From JAZDKP01 sp043802925 (GTDB taxonomy: Bacteria > Fibrobacterota > OXYB2-FULL-49-7 > JAEUSG01), in NCBI GenBank assembly GCA_043802925.1, contig JAZDKP010000299.1:1-16878 (forward strand): 16,878 nucleotides of DNA, given 5' to 3'. The position numbers were made by a program, and so were the translations under genes. Shown in pieces: positions 15,141-16,878 of the stretch (its first letter is position 1; every line of letters begins with the position of its first letter). The notes beneath the pieces are model-generated. The model saw nothing but the letters and a program-made list of their open reading frames with translations, was not told the origin of the DNA and searched no databases.

Positions 15141-16597
15141 AACACACCGCCTGTTTGATCCGACCTACAGACCTCTTTATTGCGATTCTTCCATTCTGAA
15201 CGAATCACTGCCAATCGAATAATATCTTTTCGAAATACAAAGAGATAAAAAGCGGCAGTGAGTAATATGGCGGAAGCAACGGGATAGACGGTCAATGCCA
15301 GACAATATCCGCCCCCAAATACCAGTATCGCTCCATACAGTGTCTTGTCGGAAGTGAAAGCCTTTATACCGTGATAATATTTCCGCGTAAAAATAAGATT
15401 GAGAGACAACAACGTTATCTCTGCGCCAACATAGGCAATAGCGGACCCCATAATTTTCAATCGCGGAATAAGAATAATATTAAGAATGATATTTACCAGC
15501 GCACAGGCTAGGGAATTCCACATCGCAGTTTTCTGGTGCCCTTTAGCCAGGAGAAGCGAACCCAGGTTAACATTGACAAACAGGAGCCAGAACGTCAGCG
15601 ATAAAACAGACAAGACTGCGTGACCGGAGGCGATTTCCTGGCTAAACAACAGCCGAAGCAAAGCTTCGGAATAAAAGACCATAAAAAACACTATCGGAAC
15701 AAGCAGTTTTAGCGAATACGTGTTGACATTACGCACGTTCTCCTTGACCCAGTCCATCTGTAAATGATTCTTTGAGTATAGGGGCAGCAATAGAGCGCCA
15801 ACGGACCCGCTGAATAACGCCACAAGCTGCACGAACCGGTATTGAGCGTCATAAACACCTACCGCATCAAACGTTGTCAGCTTTGACAATAGGAGGACGC
15901 TCATCCTCGTATACAGAAGTCCGATAAGCCCCAGCAATCCGAATACATAGGCAAGGTGAAGATGCGTACGCATATCCATAAAACCGGGCCATTTTACAGA
16001 CAACCGAAGATCAAATCTACTTCTGGCATAGTAATACACGGAAAATACAAAAGCAATATTAAGCAAAAGCAATCCTACTAGAATCGCACGATACCGATAA
16101 CCTGTCCATAACAAGATCGCCACGACTCCCAACTTCAATATCGCATACAGTATCGTGATTGCGGATTCCGGGACCAGATCATGCTTGATATAGAATATGG
16201 AACGGATTAAGACGGCGGTCGACAAAAACCCATTGCCCAATGCACAAATAAGAAATAACAGACACATACTACTGGAATAATTGAGTATTTTTCCTGCGAT
16301 AGGTACAAACGGCAGAACCAAAGCCATAAGCGCAATCCGGAAAACAAATATCCTGCCAATATGTTTTCTGACGTAATCGTCGTTTTTCGCAGCTTCCCGC
16401 GTAAAATAAGCGGTTAGCCCGAAATCACAAGCGAGATCAATAAATGAAGTGAACGCAAAAACGACTGTAATCAATCCATAATCATAGACACCGAGTCTTC
16501 TTGCCAATAGAACCATGGTCAGGAAACTCAGAACTGCGGATATGAACCGCGAAGACGACAGCACGAGCCCGTTATACCAGCCTTTGTTCATATACAT
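15137..16597 (-). CDS. Wzx-like polysaccharide flippase (MOP superfamily)
   Basis: 486 residues from the ATG at 16597, which begins 4 bases after the upstream gene's stop. A GTG at 16618 (493 residues) would overlap that gene by 17 bases, so the ATG is preferred; neither has a clear Shine-Dalgarno. The protein has about 12-14 membrane helices. It opens with the family pattern SSSRFISAVLSFLTMVLLAR then RLGVYDYGLITVV, and has FGLTAYFTREAA further on. It should flip undecaprenyl-linked oligosaccharide across the inner membrane, supplying the Wzy-like polymerase encoded on the opposite strand. Confidence 0.88.
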   Translation of the reverse strand: MYMNKGWYNGLVLSSSRFISAVLSFLTMVLLARRLGVYDYGLITVVFAFTSFIDLACDFGLTAYFTREAAKNDDYVRKHIGRIFVFRIALMALVLPFVPIAGKILNYSSSMCLLFLICALGNGFLSTAVLIRSIFYIKHDLVPESAITILYAILKLGVVAILLWTGYRYRAILVGLLLLNIAFVFSVYYYARSRFDLRLSVKWPGFMDMRTHLHLAYVFGLLGLIGLLYTRMSVLLLSKLTTFDAVGVYDAQYRFVQLVALFSGSVGALLLPLYSKNHLQMDWVKENVRNVNTYSLKLLVPIVFFMVFYSEALLRLLFSQEIASGHAVLSVLSLTFWLLFVNVNLGSLLLAKGHQKTAMWNSLACALVNIILNIILIPRLKIMGSAIAYVGAEITLLSLNLIFTRKYYHGIKAFTSDKTLYGAILVFGGGYCLALTVYPVASAILLTAAFYLFVFRKDIIRLAVIRSEWKNRNKEVCRSDQTGGVL

Positions 16598-16601
16598 GCT
16601 T

Positions 16602-16878
16602 TTATTTTTGTCGTTCACGACTCGTCAGCGCAAGACACCAGCGTTCGATATCATCTAGATTCGATGGAGACGCCACGGCCTGCATGCAGGGCGCTATGAT
16701 ACGGCCTTTTTCTCGAAAAGCCATGATTCGGCCGATCCGATGCTGCGCCAAACGTACGATCCGAAACTTTTCGGATGAGGCCGACTGCAGCACTTTCTGG
16801 TACAACGCATCCATTGCACGGAATAATATATTTTGCCTAATGCATGTAGTAATAAATGCCGGGGCAGGCTGCCGATGA
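16602..16878 (-). CDS. 3' end of an unidentified gene of the polysaccharide cluster
   Basis: The frame stays open from the stop at 16602 to the right edge: about 91 residues, with 21 more codons upstream of the Met at 16814. So the gene very likely starts beyond the window. The visible part is basic and soluble-looking (IRQNILFRAMDALYQKVLQ, AQHRIGRIMAFREKGRI, LDDIERWCLALTSRERQK). I do not recognise a family. Position immediately upstream of the flippase suggests a glycosyltransferase or other cluster enzyme, but no motif supports that. It could still be a degraded remnant. Confidence 0.5.
   Translation of the reverse strand, partial: HRQPAPAFITTCIRQNILFRAMDALYQKVLQSASSEKFRIVRLAQHRIGRIMAFREKGRIIAPCMQAVASPSNLDDIERWCLALTSRERQK

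Noticed and set aside
16684..16878. Plus-strand open frame running off the right edge
   Set aside because: It is opposite a minus-strand frame that is open to the edge and collinear with the flippase operon; its product has no motif.

Overview
The window is chromosomal DNA from a Gram-negative (diderm) bacterium. The evidence is a signal-peptide-bearing putative outer-membrane barrel, a GT9 heptosyltransferase-like enzyme and a Wza-like polysaccharide exporter. Several genes (lepA, the barrel gene, the GT2 gene, the exporter) have A/T-rich leaders with no clear Shine-Dalgarno sequence. That would fit the FCB/Fibrobacterota side of the tree, but the taxonomic guess is weak and rests on style rather than a marker search.

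Layout. (1) 1-522: 3' end of a UbiA-family prenyltransferase, convergent with a putative outer-membrane barrel gene at 525-1220 (minus). (2) 1288-6616: a tight, G+C-rich, plus-strand operon: lepA, a signal-peptidase-I homologue, a chorismate mutase, an EPSP-synthase homologue and NAD kinase. Genes are joined by 4-base overlaps, a 5-base gap and one overlap of about 47 bases. (3) 6627-8631 (minus): a two-gene glycosyltransferase operon (GT2 then GT9). (4) 8685-9170: a DUF559 (Vsr-like PD-(D/E)XK nuclease) cassette between two inverted, hairpin-forming repeat arms. The cassette reads in frame into a TrmA/RlmCD-type RNA methyltransferase that ends at 10251. (5) 10285-16878: a visibly more A+T-rich surface-polysaccharide cluster. 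Wza-like exporter, Wzz-like co-polymerase and Wzy/ligase-like protein lie on plus. A methyltransferase, a Wzx-like flippase and the 3' end of an unidentified gene lie on minus.

The most notable observations are three. The signal-peptidase homologue has lost both dyad residues: Ser is Gly and Lys is Arg. Two genes downstream, the EPSP-synthase-fold protein has lost most of its active-site residues, while the chorismate mutase between them is intact. Third, an inverted-repeat-bounded DUF559 cassette is fused in frame to a housekeeping-type RNA methyltransferase, and the distal repeat arm supplies both the linker peptide and a possible internal GTG start.

No tRNA, rRNA, CRISPR array or insertion-sequence transposase was seen, and no gene-free stretch exceeds 300 bases.
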